From: an uncultured Roseburia sp.
GTDB taxonomy: Bacteria; Bacillota; Clostridia; Lachnospirales; Lachnospiraceae
NCBI GenBank assembly: GCA_934358955.1
Contig: CAKRLC010000115.1
Location: forward strand, 1-7,095
Direction: 5' to 3'
DNA length: 7,095 nucleotides
Shown here: piece after piece, positions 1 through 6,164 of the stretch
Numbering within the stretch: the stretch's first letter is position 1
Layout: each line of letters begins with the position of its first letter
Program-made: the position numbers and the translations under genes
The notes under the pieces: generated by a model
The model's database searches: none
Told to the model about the DNA's origin: nothing
What the model saw: only the letters and a program-made list of their open reading frames with translations

Positions 1-248
1 CAAACCATGTTTACCATGGTCACAAGTGCGAGTACCCATGCTAAGGAAGCTCCCCAGCGAACTAAATGTCTTTTTCCCTTTGGTGCAATAAAATGTGCAG
101 CTACTAATAATACAATCAATACTAAAATAGAAATAAGGATTGCATAAACGTATCCGCTGCAGTTTGTTACATAAGTTGTAACGTCTGCTTCACTGACACC
201 AAGACCTCCTAAAATAGGAGCCAGAATCGAAATAATTAACTCGATCAT
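1..248 (-). CDS. Membrane-anchored protein, N-terminal fragment; probably family 3 glycoside hydrolase
   Basis: Partial gene: 82 codons plus two bases are visible before the window ends. The ATG at 248-246 is chosen because GGGAGG (262-257, minus) lies 8 bases upstream. The protein starts MIELIISILAPILGG, has a TYVTNCSGY stretch near residues 25-33, then a hydrophobic segment at about 34-53, a short basic loop (APKGKRH, 55-61) and a second hydrophobic segment from about 67 to the break. From memory, this arrangement resembles the N-terminus of membrane-anchored GH3 beta-glucosidase-like enzymes of Lachnospiraceae, where the catalytic domain follows the second helix; no catalytic residue is visible here, so the identity is an inference. 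An LplC-type sugar importer elsewhere in the window fits a glycosidase. The frame stays open upstream to base 470, so a start at ATG 449 would add 67 residues, but that codon has no Shine-Dalgarno site. Alternative: an unrelated small membrane protein. Confidence 0.55.
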   Translation of the reverse strand, partial: MIELIISILAPILGGLGVSEADVTTYVTNCSGYVYAILISILVLIVLLVAAHFIAPKGKRHLVRWGASLAWVLALVTMVNMV

Positions 249-275
249 TTCTAAATCCTCCCAAGATTTATTTTT

Positions 276-288
276 GTCCGAACCGGAC
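276..288 (-). other. Small perfect GC-rich dyad upstream of the left-hand gene
   Basis: GTCCG (276-280) and CGGAC (284-288) are perfect inverted repeats around a three-base centre, inside otherwise AT-rich DNA. On the minus strand the dyad ends 13 bases before the Shine-Dalgarno site of the gene starting at 248, so it could be a leader hairpin near the ribosome site or a short operator. It has no T-tract behind it and is not a terminator. A second, less GC-rich dyad (TTTTCC/GGAAAA, 316-330) is 27 bases upstream on that strand. Confidence 0.3.
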
Positions 289-330
289 GATGGTTCATAC
301 TTTATCATAAAATCTTTTTCCCTAGGAAAA

Positions 331-359
331 TTTGCATAATCTGCACTTATTTCGCATAA
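331..359 (-). repeat. Direct repeat pair upstream of the left-hand gene, candidate operator
   Basis: On the minus strand TTATGCGAA (359-351) and TTATGCAAA (339-331) form a direct repeat with a period of exactly 20 bases. Extending leftward on that strand, 10 of 15 positions match. The spacing is about two helical turns, as expected for a dimeric regulator binding one face of the DNA. The pair lies 83-111 bases upstream of the ATG at 248. A weak -10-like TATGAT (309-304) would place the nearer repeat over the -35 position, which is typical for an AraC-type activator. The distal copy also overlaps a LytTR-type consensus half-site. Which regulator binds, if any, cannot be decided from the sequence. 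Confidence 0.35.
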
Positions 360-364
360 ACGGT
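356..364 (-). promoter_or_regulatory. LytTR-type half-site upstream of the left-hand gene
   Basis: ACCGTTTAT on the minus strand matches all positions of the published AgrA/LytTR half-site pattern [TA][AC][CA]GTTN[AG][TG]. A degenerate second copy, GCAGATTAT (344-336), is 20 bases further downstream with 7 of 9 positions fitting (counting the N). LytTR regulators usually bind two such copies about 21-22 bases apart, so the spacing is slightly short. A LytTR regulator is encoded about 1.4 kb away on the same strand. The pattern is loose enough that one match by chance in the two intergenic regions would not be surprising. Confidence 0.25.
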
Positions 365-481
365 TTTTGTAATTGTCACTTTTAGACAAAATAACAACTA
401 CGTTTTTGTGTATTATATCCAAAAACAATTTGTGTTTTGTCCATTCCATGGTGGAACAGAAGGGCTTGCGTCATTCATTTC

Positions 482-1804
482 CTAACTCTGCTGCACCGCC
501 TTCATCGGGATCAGGATCTTCATCTCGAACCAGTTCTCCTTCGCGTCGATACTGACCGCCCCATCATACTTGCCGACCGTATAGCGGATACTCTTGATCC
601 CATAGCCATGGAACTCCTTCTCCTTCTTCGTCGTCAGAAGCCGTCCTTCCTTCATCTTCAGGTCACCCTCATAATAATTCTCAAAACGCAGGATTAAGAA
701 GTTCTTCTGTTGTGACACCGTCACATGAATCAGGCGCTTCTCTTTGTCCTCAATCTTAAGCTCACACTCGATCGCATTATCCAGCGCATTTCCGAAAATA
801 CTGCAAATATCCATGATATCCATGAAATCAAGCAGCGTTCCATCTGCCACGCAGGTGAATGTAATGTCATGTTTGGAACAGTAAAGGCTCTTGCTGGTCA
901 GTACCGTGTCTAATACCTTGTTACCGGTCTTATTTTGTGCCTCATACTGTTTGATTTCATCTTCCATATGGTTTAAGAACTCATTTCTTTTTTCCGGGTC
1001 TGTCTCGCTTCGAAGGACAGCGATCTGGTGCTTTAAATCATGATATTTGTAATTGATCAGGTCAATGCTCTCCCTCGACTGCTTATACTGAATATACTGG
1101 TTCTGTAAAACACTCTGGACTGCTTCAAGCTCTCTTCGCACACGCAGTTCTCCGCACTGAATGAGATGTGCATAGAGGATCGCGATGCCTCCGAGATCCA
1201 CGATGGTACGGATCTGACCGACCCCGGCTGCATAGCCGTCCACAGACACACCGGTCGCTGAAATAAAACTTAAGTTGCTGACGGCAAAAACTGCAATTCC
1301 GATTACCATGGCAGAGAAATATTCCCGGATATTGATATTTAAATCGCCATCTTTCGGCAGATGCGGCTGCAATAATCTTTCCAATACAAGCCAGATCACT
1401 CCATACACCGCCAGAAGCAGCAGGAGCCTTCCTGCACGCCCTGGCATCCCGCCTGACCATCCCATACACACAATTTGCCACTCCAGGGATGCCATAAACT
1501 CTGCCACAACAAATGCAATCATTCCAAAATACCCTGCATCGCGGAAGTTCACCTCACAGCACAGGCAGATAAATCCAATCATAAACAGCACTGCAGCCGC
1601 CATACACGGAATCCAGAAATAGATTGCAACATTCCCCGTTGCCACAAGAAAAACAGACTGCAGTACAAGCATCCCGGCTGCAATCAATCCCGTTTTCCAC
1701 CATTCAAATCTTTTTTTCAAAGATACAATAAAAATCATACAGGCAGCCCACTCTGCGATTGCAGTATACAGACGTGGGATGTCCGGCATCAGCTGGTTTA
1801 ACAT
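482..1804 (-). CDS. AgrC-like GHKL sensor histidine kinase
   Basis: 440 residues, a polytopic membrane kinase of the HPK10/GHKL class that pairs with LytTR regulators. Hydrophobic segments lie near residues 12-28, 38-56, 60-82, 90-113, 124-144, 163-185 and 196-216, making six or seven helices with almost no extracellular domain, as in peptide-sensing AgrC/ComD kinases. A helical linker (about 217-253) leads to the H-box YHDLKHQ, with H255 the likely phosphorylated histidine. The ATPase domain shows the N-box GNALDNAIE (N339, N343), an FENYYEG strand (374-380) and the glycine box HGYGIKSIR (399-407). All key motifs are present, so it should be active. The ATG at 1804 follows the TAA of the regulator gene by one base, and its ribosome site GGGGAGAGG lies within the last codons of that gene, indicating translational coupling. 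The signal is unknown: no precursor peptide gene is visible nearby. No convincing terminator follows the stop codon. Confidence 0.93.
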   Translation of the reverse strand: MLNQLMPDIPRLYTAIAEWAACMIFIVSLKKRFEWWKTGLIAAGMLVLQSVFLVATGNVAIYFWIPCMAAAVLFMIGFICLCCEVNFRDAGYFGMIAFVVAEFMASLEWQIVCMGWSGGMPGRAGRLLLLLAVYGVIWLVLERLLQPHLPKDGDLNINIREYFSAMVIGIAVFAVSNLSFISATGVSVDGYAAGVGQIRTIVDLGGIAILYAHLIQCGELRVRRELEAVQSVLQNQYIQYKQSRESIDLINYKYHDLKHQIAVLRSETDPEKRNEFLNHMEDEIKQYEAQNKTGNKVLDTVLTSKSLYCSKHDITFTCVADGTLLDFMDIMDICSIFGNALDNAIECELKIEDKEKRLIHVTVSQQKNFLILRFENYYEGDLKMKEGRLLTTKKEKEFHGYGIKSIRYTVGKYDGAVSIDAKENWFEMKILIPMKAVQQS

Positions 1805-1805
1805 A

Positions 1806-2516
1806 TTATTTCACAACCTCTCCCCAGTAATCCGTCAACGCTTCCATAAACTCCTTCTTCCGCGACCGGCTTAGAAGAAGCGATTCCCCTTTCACTATCG
1901 CACAGCCGTCCTGAATTCCGTCCACATGCTGCAAATTGATCAGATACCCTTTATTTCCACGGCAGAAGTTCAGATCAGAAAGCTTCTCCTCAATCTCCTT
2001 CATAGTGCCGACGGACTCATAATCTCCCAAAATTGTGTGCAAAATCAGGGTATGTCCCTGACTCTCGATGTAATAGATATTGGCAATATTGATGCGCACC
2101 GCACCGCCCTTAATATTGACCGTAATGACCTTCTGTTCGCGCTTCTTCATGCGTCCGATCGCACGGTTTAACCTCTGGGAAAAAGCGAAGTAGGACACCG
2201 GCTTTAGCACATAGTCGAGTGCATCCACCGCATAGCCGCGGATCGCATACTGCGCCATATTGGTGATAAAAATAATAACCACTTCCGTGTCCACCTTCCG
2301 GATCTCCTCCGCCGCAGACATGCCGTCCATGAACTTCATCTCCACGTCCATCAGGATAATGTCGAACTGGGATTTGTATTTATGGACGATCTGATCCCCG
2401 TCGGAATAGACCGTGATATCAAAAATCTCATTATTTTCTTTTTCGTACTGGTGTAAAAAATCCTGAAGCTGCTTTGCGTACAGTGCTTCATCCTCTACGA
2501 TTGCAATGTTGATCAT
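1806..2516 (-). CDS. LytTR-family response regulator (AgrA/LytR-like)
   Basis: 236 residues, a cytoplasmic transcription regulator and first gene of a two-gene operon with the GHKL kinase. The receiver domain (about 1-120) has the acidic cluster E8-D9-E10, the phosphoacceptor D57 in FDIILMDVEM, the switch threonine T85 in IIFITN and K105 in YVLKPV. The LytTR DNA-binding domain spans about 128-232, with GGAVRINIANIYYIES (137-152), FCRGNKGYLINLQHVDGI (184-201) and LSRSRKKEF (215-223) in the usual order. Length is normal for the family. The ATG at 2516 is preceded by GGAGG (2533-2529, minus) with a rather long 12-base spacer; the nearby GTG is out of frame and quickly stopped, so the ATG stands. 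A LytTR-type half-site lies about 60 bases upstream, suggesting autoregulation. A kinase partner one base downstream makes the pairing near certain; the target genes are not known. Confidence 0.95.
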   Translation of the reverse strand: MINIAIVEDEALYAKQLQDFLHQYEKENNEIFDITVYSDGDQIVHKYKSQFDIILMDVEMKFMDGMSAAEEIRKVDTEVVIIFITNMAQYAIRGYAVDALDYVLKPVSYFAFSQRLNRAIGRMKKREQKVITVNIKGGAVRINIANIYYIESQGHTLILHTILGDYESVGTMKEIEEKLSDLNFCRGNKGYLINLQHVDGIQDGCAIVKGESLLLSRSRKKEFMEALTDYWGEVVK

Positions 2517-2551
2517 CTAATCCACTGACCTCCAATTAAGACTTTCTTTTC

Positions 2552-2582
2552 CTCTAAGGTGAAACCGTAATGTCTGAACTGT
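2552..2582 (-). promoter_or_regulatory. Candidate LytTR binding site upstream of the regulator's own gene
   Basis: On the minus strand ACAGTTCAG (2582-2574) is a full match to the LytTR half-site pattern, followed 22 bases later by the degenerate copy ACCTTAGAG (2560-2552), 7 of 9 positions. The spacing equals that of classic AgrA-type direct repeats. The site sits 36-66 bases upstream of the ATG at 2516. No convincing -35/-10 pair was found on this strand; the AT-rich stretch around 2597-2608 (TATGATAATATA) is the best -10 region, but its upstream hexamers are poor, as might be expected of an activated promoter. Confidence 0.3.
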
Positions 2583-2695
2583 TCCTTCTACCTGCTATAT
2601 TATCATAATTGAATGTCACTTAAAACTATTTTGTGCAGCTTTATCCAGCTTCTAAAATGAAATTTCAGGTTTCTATCTCAACAACGGTATTCGAA

Positions 2696-2724
2696 TTGAC
2701 CTTTTTCTATATCTGTTGTAAACT
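2696..2724 (+). promoter_or_regulatory. Vegetative sigma-A-type promoter of the YesM/YesN-type operon
   Basis: TTGACC (2696-2701, five of six to consensus) and TAAACT (2719-2724, four of six) are separated by exactly 17 bases. Transcription would begin near 2731, giving a leader of about 50 bases before the TTG start at 2783. The promoter lies inside the reading frame that an uncorrected GTG start at 2633 would include, which argues against that start. No operator could be recognised around it. Confidence 0.55.
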
Positions 2725-2766
2725 TTTCTTAGTGCCCAGGATCTCTTATCCGGCGTCATCAAACAG

Positions 2767-2785
2767 AAAGGAGTGCTTTTCCTTG
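2767..2785 (+). promoter_or_regulatory. Ribosome binding site that sets a TTG start
   Basis: AAAGGAG (2767-2773) is followed after 9 bases by an in-frame TTG (2783-2785). The upstream alternatives, GTG at 2633 and ATG at 2657, have no Shine-Dalgarno sequence. The protein beginning here has the expected short basic N-terminus directly before the first membrane helix. Confidence 0.75.
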
Positions 2786-4513
2786 TCAAAAAAATCATCC
2801 AGAATTTCCATACATTCACTCAGTTTCCGCATCCTTGTACTTTTATTTTTCATGATTGTTTTTTTCCTGGGGCTGGCCATCTACAATAATACAGCTGCTT
2901 TCAGATTTCTGTTAGAGCGTATCCATGAAAACTCTGAAAATGCACTCGTTCTTTATCAGAAGAACTTAGATGAAAATCTTTCCCGCACGGAGACCTATCT
3001 GTATTCTTACGCTTTTAACGATGCGGATCTCCTTTCCCTGCAGTCTGCAGAACCTCAGACAACAGACTGGTATGTACTCTTAAATCGAATCAAGACAAGT
3101 TTTAACAGTTCCTCCCCTCTTTATACCGTAAACGGCTTTTTCTGTTATCAGGTTTCAACAGACACATTGATTCTTTCTGATAAAACAGAGAACCAGGTTC
3201 CCCTGCTTTTTCATACGATCCATGATATTGTACAGGCAGAAGAAGCTCCTCATCCGGACTGGTTTCTGATTGATTTTGGAGGGAAGCATTATCTGTTCCG
3301 GATTATGAATGTCAATGGCTGCCGGCTTGGCGCCTATGTTTCCACAAACAATCTTCTCTCTACATTAAATAATGAGAAGAGTCCGGACAGTCTTTTGTAT
3401 TTTTCTGATGATTCGCTTCTTCTGCGTTCACCCGATACAGATGTACAGCTTGATTCTTCCGCTTTAAAATGGAGACGCTATCCTTCTTATCAGATCGATG
3501 ATGATTCCTGGATGGCGATTTCACAGAACCTGGAGGAATCTTCTCTTTCACTCACTTTGCTTTTAAAATTTTCAGAATATTCGCAATATCAATCCGAATA
3601 TTATATGCTTGCCCTGATCGTCTCTCTGGCACTGTTTGGTATCTGGCTCATTTTATTTGCCTCCCTGCATCACTGGGTACTCCATCCTGTCCGGACACTG
3701 ACAGGTGCTTTGGAACAGCTTCGAAGCGGAGATCTTGACGTACGGATTCCCGGCAAAAATCAATTAACGGAATTTCAGGCAATGACAGATTCTTTTAACA
3801 GCATGGTAGAAGAAATTGACAGCTTAAAAATTGAAAATTATGAAAAAAAGTTATCCAAGCAAAAAATAGAGGCCCTTTACTTAAAACAACAGATCACACC
3901 ACATTTCATGATCAACTGTTTAAATACCATTTACCAGCTTACAGAAAACGATCATTCTGACCTGGCAAGACAGATGATACAGGATTTGAGCAATCATCTG
4001 CGCTACACACTCTCTTCCGGTCAGAGTGTATCCCTCGCAGAAGAGCTTCGTCTTGTTCAGAATTATGTGGATCTTTCCTCCATCCGCTATCCGGATGCCT
4101 TAAAACTTCATATTTTCTGTAATGAAGCATTAAAAAATGCAACTGTTGTTCCACTTCTGCTTTTAAACTTTGTTGAAAATACCATTAAATATGAGACATC
4201 TCTTGGTCAGCTTCTTTCCATATACATTGATATCTGGGAACAGGAGGAAAATAATTGCAGTATTCTTCACATCCGTATCTGGGATACCGGGCGTGGCTTC
4301 TCGAAGGATATGCTGCAAAAACTAATTTCCATTGATTCGTATATTAACTCAGAGGGAGAGCATATCGGCATCACAAATGTCGTACTGCGTCTTCGTCAGC
4401 TTTTTCCGGATGCCATGTTTTCTTTTTCTAACCGTCCGGATGCCGGTGCACAGATTGACATTCATTTTCCTTATGTTCCGTTTTTCTGGGCAAGCAACGA
4501 AAACATCCTATAA
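2783..4513 (+). CDS. YesM-type sensor histidine kinase
   Basis: 576 residues from the TTG start. It is a membrane kinase with one extracellular sensor region, of the family (His_kinase plus HATPase) that partners AraC-type response regulators and usually responds to sugars. A short basic N-terminus is followed by membrane helix 1 (about 14-34), an extracellular region of about 240 residues (35-272) with no recognised motif, membrane helix 2 (about 273-296) and a HAMP linker (about 297-345, ending in SFNSMVEEI). The kinase core has QQITPHFMINCLNTI with H374 as the likely phosphoacceptor (family usual: PHFLYNTLN), N-box LLNFVENTIKYE (N466), first glycine box DTGRG (501-505) and second glycine box HIGITNV (527-533). 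All catalytic motifs are kept. Starting at the upstream GTG would add 50 residues with no family match and would cover the promoter. The partner regulator follows after 23 bases. The ligand is unknown. Confidence 0.93.
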   Translation: MSKKSSRISIHSLSFRILVLLFFMIVFFLGLAIYNNTAAFRFLLERIHENSENALVLYQKNLDENLSRTETYLYSYAFNDADLLSLQSAEPQTTDWYVLLNRIKTSFNSSSPLYTVNGFFCYQVSTDTLILSDKTENQVPLLFHTIHDIVQAEEAPHPDWFLIDFGGKHYLFRIMNVNGCRLGAYVSTNNLLSTLNNEKSPDSLLYFSDDSLLLRSPDTDVQLDSSALKWRRYPSYQIDDDSWMAISQNLEESSLSLTLLLKFSEYSQYQSEYYMLALIVSLALFGIWLILFASLHHWVLHPVRTLTGALEQLRSGDLDVRIPGKNQLTEFQAMTDSFNSMVEEIDSLKIENYEKKLSKQKIEALYLKQQITPHFMINCLNTIYQLTENDHSDLARQMIQDLSNHLRYTLSSGQSVSLAEELRLVQNYVDLSSIRYPDALKLHIFCNEALKNATVVPLLLLNFVENTIKYETSLGQLLSIYIDIWEQEENNCSILHIRIWDTGRGFSKDMLQKLISIDSYINSEGEHIGITNVVLRLRQLFPDAMFSFSNRPDAGAQIDIHFPYVPFFWASNENIL

Positions 4514-4536
4514 ATCTTTTTATTCAGGAGGCTTCT

Positions 4537-6120
4537 ATGAATCTTTTAATAGTCGATGATGAATATTACACGGTACAAAGTATCGAAGCCAAAGTCCGCC
4601 AGCTTCGACCTGATTTTGAGCAGATTTACTGTGCCTACAGTATGCAGCAGGCCTTAGGCATCTTCTCAGAAAATCAAATTGACATTATGATCTGTGATAT
4701 TGAGATGCCTTCCGGCTCCGGTCTTGAGCTTCTCGACCAGATCCGCCAGGCTCACTATGACACCGTCTGCATTTTTCTGACCGCATATGCCAAATTTGAA
4801 TATATTTCCCGGGCAATGAAGCTTTCCAGCAGTGATTATCTGCTCAAGCCGGTTGATGATGCTACCCTTGCAGCCGCTTTGTCCAAAGCTTATATGCAGT
4901 GTGAAAAACAGCAAAAGGACAAACTTAATACACTGCATGCCAATTACTGGAAAGAATCTGAACTGCCTCTTGTTGAACAATTTTTTCTGGATCTCTTAAA
5001 CGGAAGTATTTTTTCTTCTCAAACTGAGATTGCAGACGAGATCCGTTCCCGCCATCTCGACAGCACTCTCATTCAGCAACCGTTTCTTTCTCTTCTGATT
5101 CAGACCGGACCCTTTTACTCCATTACCTCGTCCGGCAACAGAAGCTTATATGAGTTCGCTTTAAAAAATATCGTACGGGAATATTTCTTTCAGGAGTACG
5201 AACTGCCTGTCACAATTCGCGTATTGGACAGTTTTTATCTGCTGCTCCTTCCCGCTTCCGGACATCCGCATCAGGAAGTTGTTGACCGTTGCCAGAATGC
5301 ACTGTCCGACTTTGTAACCCATTTTCCGTTTTCCATCAATTTTTTTATTTCTTCCGATGTGCATCTACCGGAAGATTTGCACAGAACTTTTCTTTCCATG
5401 GAAAATTATGCCCAAAAAAATGTTACTTATGAAAACCATGTTTTTGATCTTGCCCTCGAAAACACAAGTCAGACATCGTTTTCTTCCCATCCGCTTCCTG
5501 CCGACCGCTGGACTGAGCTGCTCTCTATCGGCAAAACAGAACAGCTTCAGATTGAAGTATTTACTTACCTGAATCAGATGAGAAGCTCCGGCACCGCAAC
5601 CCGCGAATTTCTGACCGGTTTTTATTATCAGTTTTTACAGCTTCTGTTTCGCCAGATGGATCAGCAAACCTCTGAGGCCGAAACATTCCATCAACGGATT
5701 ACAATCGCCTCACCGGAACAGACATTTTCTTCTTTTGACAATTTAAAAACCTGGATCACGGACAGTCTGGCCTTCCTGTCTGAGAGCCGCCATATTCTTG
5801 CCTCCCAGACCACCGCTGTATCCACTGTGAAAGCTTATATTGAATCGCATCTCTCTGAGGAACTCGACCGCGATACACTTGCCTCTATGGTCTATCTGAA
5901 TGCGGACTATCTGTCACATCTTTTCAAAAAGGATACCGGAAGTTCCCTCATTAACTATATTATTGACCGCAGAATTGCCCGCTCCAAAGAACTTCTTTTA
6001 AAAGGCGAGATGAATATCCGTGATATTGCCATCACATGTGGCTTTCAGAATATTTCTTATTTCTCCCGCCAGTTTAAAAAATCAACAGGAATGACCCCAC
6101 GACAGTTTCGCAAGCAGTAA
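4537..6120 (+). CDS. YesN-type response regulator with AraC-family DNA-binding domain
   Basis: 527 residues, the cytoplasmic output of the preceding YesM-type kinase. The receiver domain (about 1-120) has D7-D8, phosphoacceptor D54 in IMICDIEMP, T82 in FLTAYAKFEY and K104 in YLLKPV. A long middle region (about 130-425) has no motif I recognise, as is usual for this family. The C-terminal AraC-type domain (about 429-527) contains both helix-turn-helix units: DTLASMVYLNADYLSHLFKK (446-465) and IRDIAITCGFQNISYFSRQF (494-513), ending in GMTPRQFRKQ. AGGAGG (4526-4531) lies 5 bases before the ATG. It is co-transcribed with the kinase and ends directly at a strong hairpin terminator. Probable targets, from family knowledge, are sugar import and glycosidase genes such as those flanking it; the repeats upstream of the gene at 1-248 are one candidate site. 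Confidence 0.95.
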   Translation: MNLLIVDDEYYTVQSIEAKVRQLRPDFEQIYCAYSMQQALGIFSENQIDIMICDIEMPSGSGLELLDQIRQAHYDTVCIFLTAYAKFEYISRAMKLSSSDYLLKPVDDATLAAALSKAYMQCEKQQKDKLNTLHANYWKESELPLVEQFFLDLLNGSIFSSQTEIADEIRSRHLDSTLIQQPFLSLLIQTGPFYSITSSGNRSLYEFALKNIVREYFFQEYELPVTIRVLDSFYLLLLPASGHPHQEVVDRCQNALSDFVTHFPFSINFFISSDVHLPEDLHRTFLSMENYAQKNVTYENHVFDLALENTSQTSFSSHPLPADRWTELLSIGKTEQLQIEVFTYLNQMRSSGTATREFLTGFYYQFLQLLFRQMDQQTSEAETFHQRITIASPEQTFSSFDNLKTWITDSLAFLSESRHILASQTTAVSTVKAYIESHLSEELDRDTLASMVYLNADYLSHLFKKDTGSSLINYIIDRRIARSKELLLKGEMNIRDIAITCGFQNISYFSRQFKKSTGMTPRQFRKQ

Positions 6121-6164
6121 AAAAGAATCCTGATTTCCATTTAATTGAAAATCAGGATTCTTTT
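6121..6164. terminator. Bidirectional rho-independent terminator between convergent genes
   Basis: A perfect 16-base inverted repeat, 6121-6136 and 6149-6164, with a 12-base loop. The core stem GAATCCTGATTT is flanked by an A-run on the left and a T-run (6161-6166) on the right, so either strand yields a hairpin ending in U residues. It begins right after the stop of the plus-strand regulator gene, and the stop codon of the minus-strand permease (6167-6165) abuts it, so it can serve both operons. Confidence 0.92.

Noticed and set aside
412..417. Perfect TATAAT on the minus strand as a -10 box for the left-hand gene
   Set aside because: The only -35-like hexamer (TGGACA) is 20 bases away and there is no exact extended -10 motif, so it was not called as a promoter. 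AT-rich DNA yields such hexamers easily.
444..456. TTCCA/TGGAA hairpin just after the kinase stop as a terminator
   Set aside because: The stem is only five bases with no following T-run on the minus strand.
373..697. Short plus-strand frames at the kinase 3' end as a possible signal peptide gene
   Set aside because: They mostly overlap the kinase coding region on the other strand, lack Shine-Dalgarno sites and show no leader or processing motif.
1275..1801. Plus-strand open frames opposite the GHKL kinase gene
   Set aside because: They are antisense to a gene with clear kinase motifs, have no ribosome sites, and their composition (repeated His, Pro, Ser, Cys) is that of shadow frames.
2560..2583. 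AACAGTTCAG and TACGGTTTCA as a direct pair of LytTR sites 14 bases apart
   Set aside because: The second fits the half-site pattern poorly and 14-base spacing is not that of known LytTR pairs; the 22-base partner was preferred.
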